This document shows, piece by piece, positions 51,156-60,728 of a stretch of 64,000 nucleotides of DNA; the first letter of the stretch is position 1, and every line of letters starts with the position of its first letter. The position numbers and the translations under genes are program-made. The notes beneath the pieces were generated by a model. The model saw only the letters and a list, made by a program, of their open reading frames with translations, ran no database searches and was not told the origin of the DNA. This DNA is from Nemertoderma westbladi (lineage: Eukaryota > Xenacoelomorpha > Nemertodermatida > Nemertodermatidae), in contig JAUCBJ010001136.1 in NCBI GenBank assembly GCA_032718475.1, positions 1 to 64,000 of the forward strand, written 5' to 3'.

Positions 51156-52628
51156 TCAATTGGTGTCTCTTTTAATTGTTCCTTGGGGTATCAGCATTCG
51201 TTTATCACTCCTCTTTCTGCTGAAGACGTGCAAAACTCCATCTGCCGCTCTGATCTGGATAGTCTTAGAAGTGAGACTTTGCTGATGACTACCTCCTTCA
51301 TTGTCATAAAATATGTAGCCGTTCTTCTTATATGACCGATACGTCATGTCCCATTCATCCATCAATTCTTCCGAAGGTTGCCAAACCTTCTCTATATCCC
51401 TCTCTTCCTCGAAGAGTATAATCTTCCCCTGCCAATTTAAAGCGATGTCGGTGTCTTTCTCGAAAGTTCCCACCCTGATCGATAAACGAATAATTCTCGA
51501 TAAATATCATTTTAGGTTACTTGGGGCTATGTCGGATCCGGCCCTATCTACTTCCTTGAAGCCCTGGATGTGTGGAGGAACATTGCGCACAACTTTCTGT
51601 ACGATGTGTCTACGCAATTCGGATATGTCATATATATATCGCTCGGGATTACAGCAGGAAGGAACTCTAGGTTTGAAATAATCTCAGGATGATCCACGAT
51701 AGGTGTCTCATAAATCGTATCCTCACGGACTGGCATGCTGATAGGCAAGTTGGATGTTCTATTTGTCGGTTTCATAGTCGGAGCACTATGCGGTTGCACT
51801 TCTCTCGTTTCCTCTGGAGATGCAATCTGTAGTTGTAGTCTCTGAATCACGTTCTGAGCGAAGGTAATACTTTGGAAGATATCCGGTGTCATCTCCTTTG
51901 CAGCATAGGCATAAGGGCTTCTTTCCTTTCACGCATTGACTGAGTTACCTCCTCCAACGTAAGTGCGTATATATCCGGCTCAACAATTTTGGGTGGATGG
52001 ACGACGATTTCTCCAGGCTTTGGTCCACACATACCAACAAATGATACGGGTTGGATAAAGGATATCCTCCCTCCTGGTAACGTAACTGTTGATGGTTCGA
52101 ACATCTCGCTAATATTGGTTCATGATTTTCCTTGTTCAAACGCTTAGGAATCGCCTTATGTTGATCACGCATACAAGCTGCACATTTATAATAAAGTTTA
52201 TAAACTGACAAGGCCTCCCTTGTTTCTCTATCATCTCCTCGAGTTAGTCGATAAAGATGCATTCCATCGAATTCGTCGCGCACTGCGGGCATAGGCTCTT
52301 GTGCCTTTTGATATTGCATCATGTGATACAATCGACTTATCTCGGTATCTGGGTCCTTGCTAATATCTCCAGTGTCACACAAAGTGTCATATGGGTAGAG
52401 TTCATTGAAACTTTTACGTAGTTATCCAATCCTAATATCGAGCACTTCCTGTCTCCTCTTTAACACTATTGGGTCGTATTTGGTTCTCGCGAGTTTCGCT
52501 GTACTCTCGGATAAATCGTTAATCCCGAATATGGTGTGGTCCTTTGCTCTATAATGTTCAAATGGAGCCTCACTCTCCTCCTGAAGGTCATATCCCCATC
52601 TTGGCTCTCCCGATATCCTCTTTGCCAT
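51156..52628 (-). pseudogene. Decayed unrecognised gene (several frameshifts)
   Basis: Five minus-strand blocks follow each other in sense order. 52628-52422 starts MAKRISGEPRWGYDLQEE. 52382-52110 includes DPDTEISRLYHMMQYQ and YKLYYKCAACMRD. 52104-51889 includes FEPSTVTLPGGRISF and MCGPKPGEIVVHPPK. 51892-51548 includes YETPIVDHPEIISNLEFLPA. 51545-51156 includes FKEVDRAGSDIAPSNLK, a stop, then GTFEKDTDIALNWQGK. Adjacent blocks join by one-base shifts, so one protein of about 480 residues seems to have been broken. Composition is even and protein-like throughout. No domain is recognised. It could be a retroelement accessory ORF (compare 59735-60728, only loosely similar in style) or a dead host gene. 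Confidence 0.5.
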
Positions 52629-53262
52629 TTTGGAATATTGGTTACGTTAATTACTGCTACTAGAGGGAATACAACAGAGGTTTATATAAGTTGTGAGAAG
52701 ACTTGTAGGGTTTTGTCGGCCCTTTCGCTTGACCACGCTCTAAACCTCCTACTCATAGCCTAAGGTCTAAGGTTTCTTTAGTTCCGTACTGGCTCTTATC
52801 TAAAAATTGTGTCGAATAAAAAACGATTTGGGCTAAACTGGCCGTGAGTCCAAAAACACTCACTTTTTCGTCCCAAACTACTACCCAGAAAAATATGCAA
52901 TCAAGAATGTGTTGACGGATCATCGATGAAGAAAAAGTTGCACGTAATTTAAGCAAAATCCAAAATCCATGCACACACTCAAAAGTTATTACATGTTTAG
53001 TGTCTCCGCCTCGTACTCCAAAACGGAACTTAATATTCAAAGTGGTTTATGAACCTGTTAATGGATCAGTTTCTGTTACTCTTTTTTTTCCCCTTTGTTC
53101 CTTTTTCCCCCTTTGTATATTCGAGTAACATTTTAAAATATAAATAATATTTTGTGGCGTTTAAAATGCATTTATTATCCATTGGAATCTTTCTGTATTT
53201 TTAGATTTTATTTTATTTATTATTAACTTCAAACTAACCAATATTTATGGTAATTTTTTCAG
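52629..53262. other. Intergenic/upstream of GPCR exon; diverged repeat at 52905-53045
   Basis: The block 52905-53045 is the second copy of the repeat at 15590-15775. The remainder is T-rich and ends in a polypyrimidine tract that serves the acceptor at 53261. Confidence 0.5.
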
Positions 53263-53384
53263 ATATTTTCGGATATGTTTCGAATTTCCTGCCGTTATAT
53301 AACACCAATAGCATTTATAGTTAATTCTTTGGTAATTTCGACGGCGTTCTATGGTAACGCAGTTCGTTCTAAGCTTCCGGGAAT
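53263..53384 (+). CDS. Class A GPCR exon: TM1
   Basis: The exon is bounded by a polypyrimidine tract plus AG (taattttttcag) and the donor GAAT|gtaagt. From ATG at 53275 it reads MFRISCRYITPIAFIVNSLV, then ISTAFYGNAVRSKLPG: a transmembrane helix with the TM1-like Asn followed by a basic first intracellular loop. It leaves two bases of a split codon. The exon at 57415 supplies exactly one base and then continues a GPCR sequence in frame. The ATG may be the start or internal: an in-frame TAA lies just before the acceptor, so any upstream residues must come from another exon. Function and ligand are not known. Confidence 0.68.
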
Positions 53385-53848
53385 GTAAGTTGATCCTACA
53401 TGTTTATGAAACATAATGATCATACTGTAATTCCTTCTTCATGTTCTCTATAAAACCAAGAGTTCAGGAGAGATTATGTTAAGGACAATACCAAAGTTAC
53501 ATCATTTGATTTCTTTAAGATCAACAACTAATCATACTATTAAGGCTAAACTAGCTAGTAATAGCCATCTCGGACTTTATAACCATGAGCGATATTCAGC
53601 AGCCTGAATTAAACTCGAAATTAGAATAATTACCTACCAAAAAATCACCTTTAGATTGAAATTAAAGTTCGAGGCGTTCATTAATGCTTAGTCGCCCAAG
53701 CATCTCAAAAATAAACAATGTTATTCATAATATTATTCAAAGTATAAATTATTTTAATTTTTAATCTCTTCCCCTCCATTAAAAACGTACCATAAATTAT
53801 CAATTTCGAAAATTTGACAGTTACCGAACTGTTAAACCTCTTAGAGCA

Positions 53849-53884
53849 GGGGGGGGGGGGGGGGGGGGGGGTCGAATTAACCCC
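53849..53884. repeat. G23 run with TCGAATTAACCCC
   Basis: Twenty-three G are followed by tcgaattaacccc, the same G-run, short AT core and C-run layout as at 13060 and 56416, here with a short C side. Confidence 0.75.
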
Positions 53885-54068
53885 GTTTCGTGTTTGCGCT
53901 GATGCTGTGAAAAAATGGAAGACTTGCGCTGCTGAAATTTTGTGATAATTTCCCCCATGTAGTTGCTTTACCGATCGGACATAAACTTGTAAAATGATAT
54001 ATGTTCATGTCTGTCAAATGAAAATATATATGGTACTTATGTATATTGTATCTATTACTTCGATCATA

Positions 54069-54862
54069 ACTCTCAGAATCATTAGAGGGAGCCCAACGGC
54101 TCCTCAGCTCATTAGAACATGCTGCTTCTAGTGTTGGTCTTTTTATTAACTCCAGAAAGACCAAAATTTTGACAGTTAACTTTGAAAGTCCTCAGCAAGT
54201 CTCTGATCGGATGAGCATAAGCTCAAAGGATGGTATGCTTGAGCATGTGGACGACTTCTGTTACCTGGGATCATGGATCCGGAATTCAGGTGAGGACCTT
54301 CGAATACGTAAGGGAAAGGCATGGGCAGCCTTGAATAGGCTTTCCAGGATTTGGAAGTCACCGAGAATTAATCGGAAACTTAAGGTCCGATTATTTAGAG
54401 CAGCAGTAGTTCCAGTACTCCTCTACGGGAGTCCATGCTGGGCTCTAACTGCTGAGGACACCAAATCTCTGGATGGCACATTCACAAGAATGCTACGCCG
54501 GGTACATTGTGTCAAGTACAATGCACACATCTCCAACCAGACACTATATAACATTGGAGGTGTCTCATTGGTTCCCCCAAGCTTGACACTAGAACAAAAT
54601 CGCCTCCGCTTTGCAGGACATTGCTTTCGCCGTGAGGACCAGCCAGTGCATAATCTTGTACTTTGGCAGCCTCATGGAGTGAATAAGCATGGTGGACAGC
54701 CCATGACTTTCTTGAGACGCATCTTAAAGGACACTGGCCTTAAAGATGCGGATGATCTAGCAAATGTCATGGATGATAGGGAGTTGTGGCGGTGCAATTT
54801 TGTTGACAAGCCGGCACAGCATTCTTAAAAATGCAGCTGCAATGCAGCATGCCGATCCTAGT
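54069..54862 (+). mobile_element. LINE A, 5'-truncated, sense orientation in GPCR intron
   Basis: It starts actctcagaatcattagagg in the RT palm just after FADD and runs to the family 3' end gccgatccta at 54860. It is in the same strand as the GPCR gene. The distal copy at 54863 follows without spacer. Confidence 0.87.
54169..54828 (+). pseudogene. LINE A RT distal plus C-terminal domain
   Basis: This is a clean 219-codon open frame from TVNFESPQQVSDRMSISSKD through LKVRLFRAAVVPVLLYGSPC and LRFAGHCFRREDQPVHN to KPAQHS. The catalytic FADD is upstream of the truncation, so no activity is expected. It is one of the best preserved LINE A ends in the window and a good reference for the others. Confidence 0.82.
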
Positions 54863-55297
54863 ATGCTGGGCTCTAACTGCTGAGGACACCAAATCTCTGG
54901 ATGGCACATTCACAAGAATGCTACGCCGGGTTCATTGTGTCAAGTACAATACACACATCTCCAACCAGATACTATATAACATTGGAGGTGTCTCATTGGT
55001 TCCCCCAAGCTTGACACTAGAACAAAATCGCCTCCGCTTTGCAGGACATTGCTTTCGCCGTGAGGACCAGCCAGTGCATAATCTTGTACTTTGGCAGCCT
55101 CATGGAATGAATAAGCATGGTGGACAGCCCATGACTTTCTTGAGACGCATCTTAAAGGACACTGGCCTTAAAGATGCGGATGATCTAGCAAATGTCATGG
55201 GTGATAGGGAGTTGTGGCGGTGCAATTTTGTTGACAAGCCGGCACAGCATTCTTAATAATGCAGCTGCAATGCAGCATGCCGTTCCTAGTAGTAGTG
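54863..55297 (+). mobile_element. LINE A 3' end, tandem second copy
   Basis: It restarts at atgctgggctctaactgctg immediately after the first copy's cctagta and repeats the last 430 bp or so to gccgttcctagtagtagt. The frame 54831-55256 reads CWALTAEDTKSLDGTFTRM to KPAQHS. It differs from the first copy at several positions, so it is not an exact recent duplication. Confidence 0.85.
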
Positions 55298-55370
55298 CAG
55301 TACCCTCAATTGCTTACTAGATATATTTTATAACGTATGTGATCTCTAAAATTTATACGACGTTTATGTA

Positions 55371-55450
55371 TGTCTGTCTGTCAGTCTGTCCGTCTGCTTG
55401 TCTGCCTGCTTGTCTGTCTGTCCGTCTGTCCGCCGTCTGTCTGTTTTTCT
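55371..55450. repeat. (TGTC)n-like microsatellite
   Basis: An imperfect tgtctgtctg/tccgtctg tract. Similar tracts recur at 55770-55800, 55917-55960, 56100-56140 (reverse), 57015-57040 and 57175-57245, all in the GPCR intron. Confidence 0.85.
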
Positions 55451-55499
55451 GGTATGCTACAATTATCAATCAAATATAAAATTCTTACAAGTAAATGTA

Positions 55500-55672
55500 A
55501 GTGTACAGGTTGATCCTGCCCGGTGGAAACTGTGCCCAACAAGCATCAGGCGGCGTCTTTGCAGAGTGATGCTGGATTTTGGCAATGATATGTTACCGTA
55601 GTTGTATAACACATCAATGCTTGTGCTTATTTGTGCGTCATATACAACGTTAAGCAATTTATACAATTTATC
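55500..55672 (-). pseudogene. Diverged RTE-like LINE 3' fragment
   Basis: The minus-strand frame reads YKLLNVVYDAQISTSIDVLY, SITLQRRRLMLVGHSFHRAG. This parallels the LINE A C-terminal block (CVKYNAHISNQTLY, LRFAGHCFRREDQ) at low identity, so it represents another RTE-like family. Only this part is preserved. Confidence 0.6.
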
Positions 55673-56415
55673 CCTGAATAGTCTTGTTTCCCCATATGCA
55701 GTAGTTTCACTACCGATCGGACATGACTTGTAAAAATATTGACAGATAATTATGTCTGTTTGCCTGACAGTCAGTCTGTCTGTTTGTCGGTCTGTCTGTC
55801 CATTTTATTCAAGTACAGTTATCTACTAAATTGCAGTATAAAACACACAATTGTTTCAACCAGACATTTTATGACGTCTGTAGCGTCTGTAATTTATTGC
55901 ATGACTGTCTCTTCTTCAGTATGTCTGTCTGTCTGTCTGTTTGGCGGTCTGTCTGTTCATTATATAAGGTAAATGCTACACTCATCAACAAACATAAAAC
56001 TCATATGAGTAAATCAATAATTTCTAATTATTGAAATTATATTGTGTTTCTTTCCAAAATTATATAGAATTCTACAAGCATTACTGTAATTCTAATTGTC
56101 AGACAAGCAGACAGACAGTCGGACAGAAAGACAAAGTTGAACAGACCTACATACTGGCAGACCAGAGCGTCATACGTTGGTAAAGAAACCATTATCCACA
56201 TAGTGTGAGTATGTTGTTGAATGAAACTAAGCCATTATAAAATCCAAAATCATTAAAAAAATATACATCCAAAAGAACAGACAACAGGCAGACACCCATA
56301 ACTCACGAATCGACAGTAACTAGGTGTTACCACTTTACCAACTTGTAGAGGACATATCATAGTATATATGTTCCAAATTTCAAGACGATTGACCGAAACG
56401 GGTCCGAGATATTAA

Positions 56416-56443
56416 GGGGGGTCGAATCCACCCCCCCCCCCCC
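56416..56443. repeat. G6/C13 hairpin
   Basis: Six G, tcgaatcca and thirteen C; this is the third locus with the G-run, TC(G)AAT core and C-run layout. Confidence 0.7.
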
Positions 56444-57414
56444 GGCCCTAAGAGGGGGTCAAAAAAAGCCCTGTCCTAAAAGGGTTGAGTCGCAATAGAA
56501 TTCAAATTAGAAATGGCCCATTTCTGTCGCACCTCTCTCTAAAGAATTCTATTCCTAGCGAGCTGGGTTCAAGACATTATTATTTTATAGTAAATTGTTA
56601 CATTATAAATAAAATTATTCATTATTAGTATTATTCAAAAAAAATTCAAAACTTTATAAAAATTTAAAAAATCCACGTTCTTTTATGTGTTTTCTTACAA
56701 AAAATCCGGAAATATTCTAAATTCAAAAAAAGTAATATTGGCCGAAGAAAGCTTAAATTTCCTTTCATAATTCAAAAATCACAAAAATGGTTAAGAAATT
56801 GCGGAGGGGTAGTGTTTTTTGTGTGAAAAAATGTAATTCCGATATAATTGCTTTTGAAATTTGAACCTTCCCACGCAAAAACTCTCTGTTGTCTGTCAAT
56901 ATATATCTAGCAACACGAAAGCCCAAAACCATGCTAAGATTTTAGCTAAGGGGTGTTTTTCCTGGTCGCTGATTTCTATTTCTGAGGTCAGTTTTCACTT
57001 TGAATGAAATCTAGTTAGTCTGTTTGTCTGTCTGTCGGTCTTTCTGACTATCCGATAATGTGTCCGTCAAATATAAGGATAGGGCAGATCTTCTAGATAA
57101 AGGCTTTGCTCTAGGGGTTTTCAAGGTCGCTGAACCCATTTCGAGTGTCACTTTTTACATTTGATGATATCCAAATGATCTGTTTGGCTGTCAGGCTGTT
57201 GGTTATGTTATGTTGATGGACAGACTGACAGGCTTACATACAGGAACGACGACGCTAAATTTGAGTACTTATATCAGGAATGAAGCCACGGACCAAGAAA
57301 ACCCATATTTGAAATATGCTTGCCAACACATTGTTACTATCAATATTTGAAATACCTATATTTGAAAGTACCTCCCTTAATCAATTAATTTAAAATAATT
57401 GTTATCTTTTACAG

Positions 57415-57658
57415 ATGTATTGTTCTCCAAGCTGCAATGGACAATGTGATAATGACACAATTTGTCTATGAACACATATCCAAAATGTTGTTGAAGAATA
57501 ATTATATTTCCTATCGAGATACTGTTGTGATTAATTGCTTTGTGTTACTCGCAATCAAACACTGGTGTCGCACGTCAAAAGCCTGGATTATCGTACTTAT
57601 GTCGCTTGACAGAGTTGTTGCAATAAGGTCACCATTCTATTATCAGTCATTTACAAAG
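57415..57658 (+). CDS. Class A GPCR exon: TM2-TM3 and second intracellular loop
   Basis: The acceptor is ttgttatcttttacag|a and the donor ACAAAG|gtaata. One base completes the codon split at 53384, then 81 codons follow. CIVLQAAMDNVIMTQFVYEH fits TM2 with a central Asp. NCFVLLAIKHWC then AWIIVLMSLDRVVAIRSPFY fits TM3 and the DR(Y/V) motif with the typical following (V/I)xxP-like loop. The phase match with the TM1 exon gives 118 continuous codons. The next exon was not found before the BEL element at 58116. The family looks like peptide or orphan receptors of the rhodopsin class. Transcription has not been shown. Confidence 0.72.
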
Positions 57659-58115
57659 GTAATACATGATTACTTATTACATAGTCTAAATTATTATTAC
57701 TATTACTATTATACTTATTACTACCGCAACTGCTCCACGGACAATATATTGCGGGCGAAGGAGAGTTCGATGAAGCACCACCACTGACAAATCACTGAGT
57801 AGCTTCGACTCACCTTCACTCCACTCGCGGTCACTGCTGACAGAGTCTGGGGGAAGGAAGCCTCCCACTTCCTGCACCACCTTGCGACACACCTCTCCTG
57901 TAAGGAGGGGTGGAAGGAGAAGCCTAGTGGTTCGGTATTGGGGTGGGTGAGGGCGCGGCTTTCTATCGCCTTGGTCCAGCAGTGGGTCTTTGTTTGAGGG
58001 GTGGGCGGAGGTCGTGGCGGCCAATAGGGCTTGACGATGGCGCAGGGATGTGGGCGGTGCGTTAGAAGAGGGATAATTCAGCGAGGCTCGTGAGGATCTT
58101 TCTGCTCTGGAGAAG
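57659..58115. other. GC-rich segment ending in a TTA/TAC-rich tail
   Basis: On the minus strand a GC-rich 112-codon frame (58024-57686) is proline-rich at first (KPRPHPPQYRTTRLLLPP) and ends at a degenerate TAA/TAG repeat, as LINE 3' ends do here. The protein is not recognised. It may be the tail of yet another retroelement. Confidence 0.35.
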
Positions 58116-59335
58116 TGTTCGCGCTTTTAGACCTTTAGCAGTTTAACCTGCCAATTTTAGTTGTCCTTTTGTTTATAAATCGACTTTAGCCTATATCAAT
58201 TATTTAATGTACTGAAGTTACATCAGCCGAAGCCAGTCTGTGCGCGACCTTTCACCCACAGTTAAGGGAGACTGGATTCGGATGCTTTGATAGTGATTGC
58301 AGTGTAGACCTACTGTATTATTCGATTGATCGTTACTATATAATCTCTGACAATATATTTACTTTCTGGGAAATATTAACAGTTCCTTTAGGACGTGGCG
58401 CTTTAAGTATAAACACAGAGTTATGACTTATACTAATCACAACTAGATGGCCAAAGAGTTTCGTAAAAAGCGCATTCTTTAGGAGATGCTTTATTAACCT
58501 TCACACTACTTCACACGACTTCACACTACTTCACACTACTTCGCACTGATCTGCCAACCGTCACTGAATTTGATCATATATAAGGAGGATCGCAACTGAC
58601 ACATGTAGGGATTATGAAATAGCATTTAATTCACACAAAACCACTATAATGTAAGTCGCAGTTGCTACCGGTAAACCTGTTCCTCTCACCTTCAGTAATC
58701 AAGAAGATTGGGGGTTTTATGATTATTCATAGGTATTCTCCAAATATATCAGCAATATACATCAATATACCAACAATTAATAACAGAAGTAAAATAATGC
58801 GGTGAACAGTCAGTATGTGTTACTTATGCAGTGTTCCATGTGCAGCAATGTTGAATTGCGTTGAGTATGATCAGCTGTGTTTCAGTTAATAGTTTTACGT
58901 TCTTATAATCAAAGCCATCAGATGTTTAGGCCAAAGTCTGAAACTTCTACACAGAAGTACAGAAGAATTCCAAGCCGGTTCTGAGGCTCAGAAAAAGGTA
59001 AACAAAGACCGTAATGCATTGCGCAGGTTTCCATAGGCCCCTGTCCAACATAAAGTGAAAATCGCTCTAATTGGCTGAATAGGCAGAACAAAGAGGTTCC
59101 ACGTCTACAGGAAATCAGCTGACAGATTTCGTCATCTGAGCTCCAATCTTTTAGAGTATTATGCGCATTGCGGCAAAAATGACTTGTTATGTCTGCAAAA
59201 GCACCTATACTGCGCATTGCGGGAAAAATGACTTGTTATGTCCGCAAAAGCTTTTACACCGCTCCCTGAAAATGGGATTTAAGTCTATAAAATATAAAAA
59301 ATCACAGTTTCTAAAATATAAAAATACTCTAAACT
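58116..59335 (-). repeat. BEL/Pao 3' LTR, copy 3
   Basis: This is about 1220 bp, reverse complement of 3412-4677. The left edge is tgttcgcgcttttag. The right edge ctctaaact has lost the terminal CA (ctctaaaca in copy 2). It belongs to the minus-strand element that extends beyond 64000. Confidence 0.85.
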
Positions 59336-59336
59336 A

Positions 59337-59739
59337 TTAGTCCTTCTTACGTGAACGGCATTTACGAAGTTTTTTGAGGCTAGCAAGAGTCCATTTCTCT
59401 TTGGGGCGAGCCACTTTACTAGGAGGGCTATAACTCCTGGGTGAGGGGTGCAATACGATTGCATCGGAAGGTTTAGGATTATGGTCGGTGTATCCGCCGG
59501 TCGAGGTACCCGGTTGATCGATATCAACCTCAACGAGGTCGAACAACCTTTTGAGCGCGTTTCAGGACAGCAGCTCTTACTGGTCCCTGACGGGTCGTTT
59601 GCACGAGAGCGGTAGGTGGACCGTTAGTAGTGAAAAATTTCCTCGGTTTGATGGTTCTTTCTAACTCGTGTTCTCGGGCTCTATATTCATAGGGTCGTCT
59701 ATGAACTTCCTGTAGCTCTGGATGCGAGTTTATGAACAA
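59337..59739 (-). pseudogene. BEL terminal basic ORF, copy 3
   Basis: Two frames cover one protein. 59739-59530 reads FINSHPELQEVHRRPYEYRA to QKVVRPR; 59546-59337 reads VEVDIDQPGTSTGG to SLKKLRKCRSRKKD. In copy 2 these are a single frame (part of 11805-12776), so a frameshift near 59540 split it here. It is rich in Arg/Lys/Pro and ends in a basic cluster that could bind nucleic acid or direct nuclear import. No family is recognised. It lies directly beside the LTR. Confidence 0.72.
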
Positions 59740-60728
59740 GTCACCATGGGATTTATCAATGGTAGAAACTTGAAACTGTATGTAGGATCTTCCGGTTTCA
59801 CCATATAATATTGAGTTAATTTGACATAATAGGGATGGTCTTTGATCCCATAAAATGAGTTCGGCAAAGGTCTAGCGCGTAGGTTGACCTCGTGTACCAT
59901 ACGACGGACAAGATCCGCTCAATTGTCCGGAGGTTCTACGAGTATACCATCGACACAAGCGGCCTCGATTGGCGGACGTTGTAACATAGGAGCGTCAGCG
60001 ATAAGATCTCTAGATCTTAGGTTGATATCAACCGGTTGGGGTTGTACCATGGCGAAGAGTTTGTCTCCGAAATGGGGAACCATCGAGGGATGAATGATGG
60101 TTTTGGAATAGAGATCAGTCATAAGGATTTGAGCTTCTGGTTGGGCTAAAGCTGCTTCTTCTCTCTCGTCCATTTCGATGTGCTTCTCCTCGAGCTGATT
60201 TTCCTCTGCTTGTCGTTGGAAGCGTTCATCTAAAAACTCTTGTAGAGAGTAAGTTCGTCCAAGTTCGATGTCCTCCTCGAGATTCTGGATTTCTCGATCG
60301 AACTGAGGTAAAGCTAATTCTTTTACCGCTTGGACTTGCTGCTGCAATTTACGTTTATCCAAGCAATCGTAAGTTCCTTTTCCGATCTTTTGCCAAATAG
60401 CGTCTAACACGTTTCGTACAACGCTCTCCTCCACCTCGGTGACGGGTTGTATTGGGGTTAAACCGGGACGATTATACGGGTTGAACGGCTATATTAAATG
60501 TCCGCATCCCAATCCGGCTAGATAGGATGGGCGAATATCTAGAGAGCCCACTACCGGAGTGCCACCGATTAATTGCTCGGGTAACACTAGATCTTTGAAC
60601 AGTGAGTATAGTTCAGGGGGATCCGTTATACTATTAGGATCAAGAGTCTGAGGTCTCACTAGGGAATGAGGAGGTCTGACCGAGGTTCCAATCTTTAATG
60701 TAAGCTTTGATCTCATTATTGGCGCCAA
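59735..60728 (-). pseudogene. BEL accessory ORF between integrase and LTR (unrecognised)
   Basis: One minus-strand frame runs from about 60728 to 59735 with two in-frame stops, at 60489-60491 and 59919-59921. Blocks are DPNSITDPPELYSLFKDLVL and GLGCGHLI, then a predicted coiled coil (QQQVQAVKELALPQFDREIQ to EENQLEEKHIEMDEREEAAL), then QPQPVDINLRSRDLIADAPM. After the second stop comes RARPLPNSFYGIKDHPYYVK. No domain is recognised. The integrase C-terminal region may contribute the first 40 residues. It is out of frame with the basic ORF that follows. Its role is unknown; it is not an obvious envelope gene, with no signal peptide or membrane segment seen. Confidence 0.55.

Larger units (their letters stand above)
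53385..57414 (+). other. GPCR intron, about 4.0 kb, with LINE and simple-repeat debris
   Basis: It begins gtaagt and ends ttgttatcttttacag. It carries the G23 run, two LINE A pieces, another LINE fragment, TGTC-type arrays (55370-55450, 55770-55800, 55917-55960, 56100-56140 on the other strand, 57015-57040) and a G6/C13 hairpin at 56416-56443. The remaining sequence has no gene. Confidence 0.6.

Noticed and set aside
55508-55522. ggttgatcctgcc, resembling the start of 18S rRNA
   Set aside because: Only 13 bases match and nothing after them resembles 18S. The stretch lies beside a LINE fragment on the minus strand.
57686-58024. Proline-rich 112-codon minus ORF as a host gene
   Set aside because: It has no recognisable domain and ends in a TTA-rich tail typical of retroelement 3' ends here; listed only as unclassified sequence.
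59735-60728. Envelope gene of a BEL retrovirus-like element
   Set aside because: No signal peptide, transmembrane helix, furin-like site or cysteine pattern is visible in the frame.
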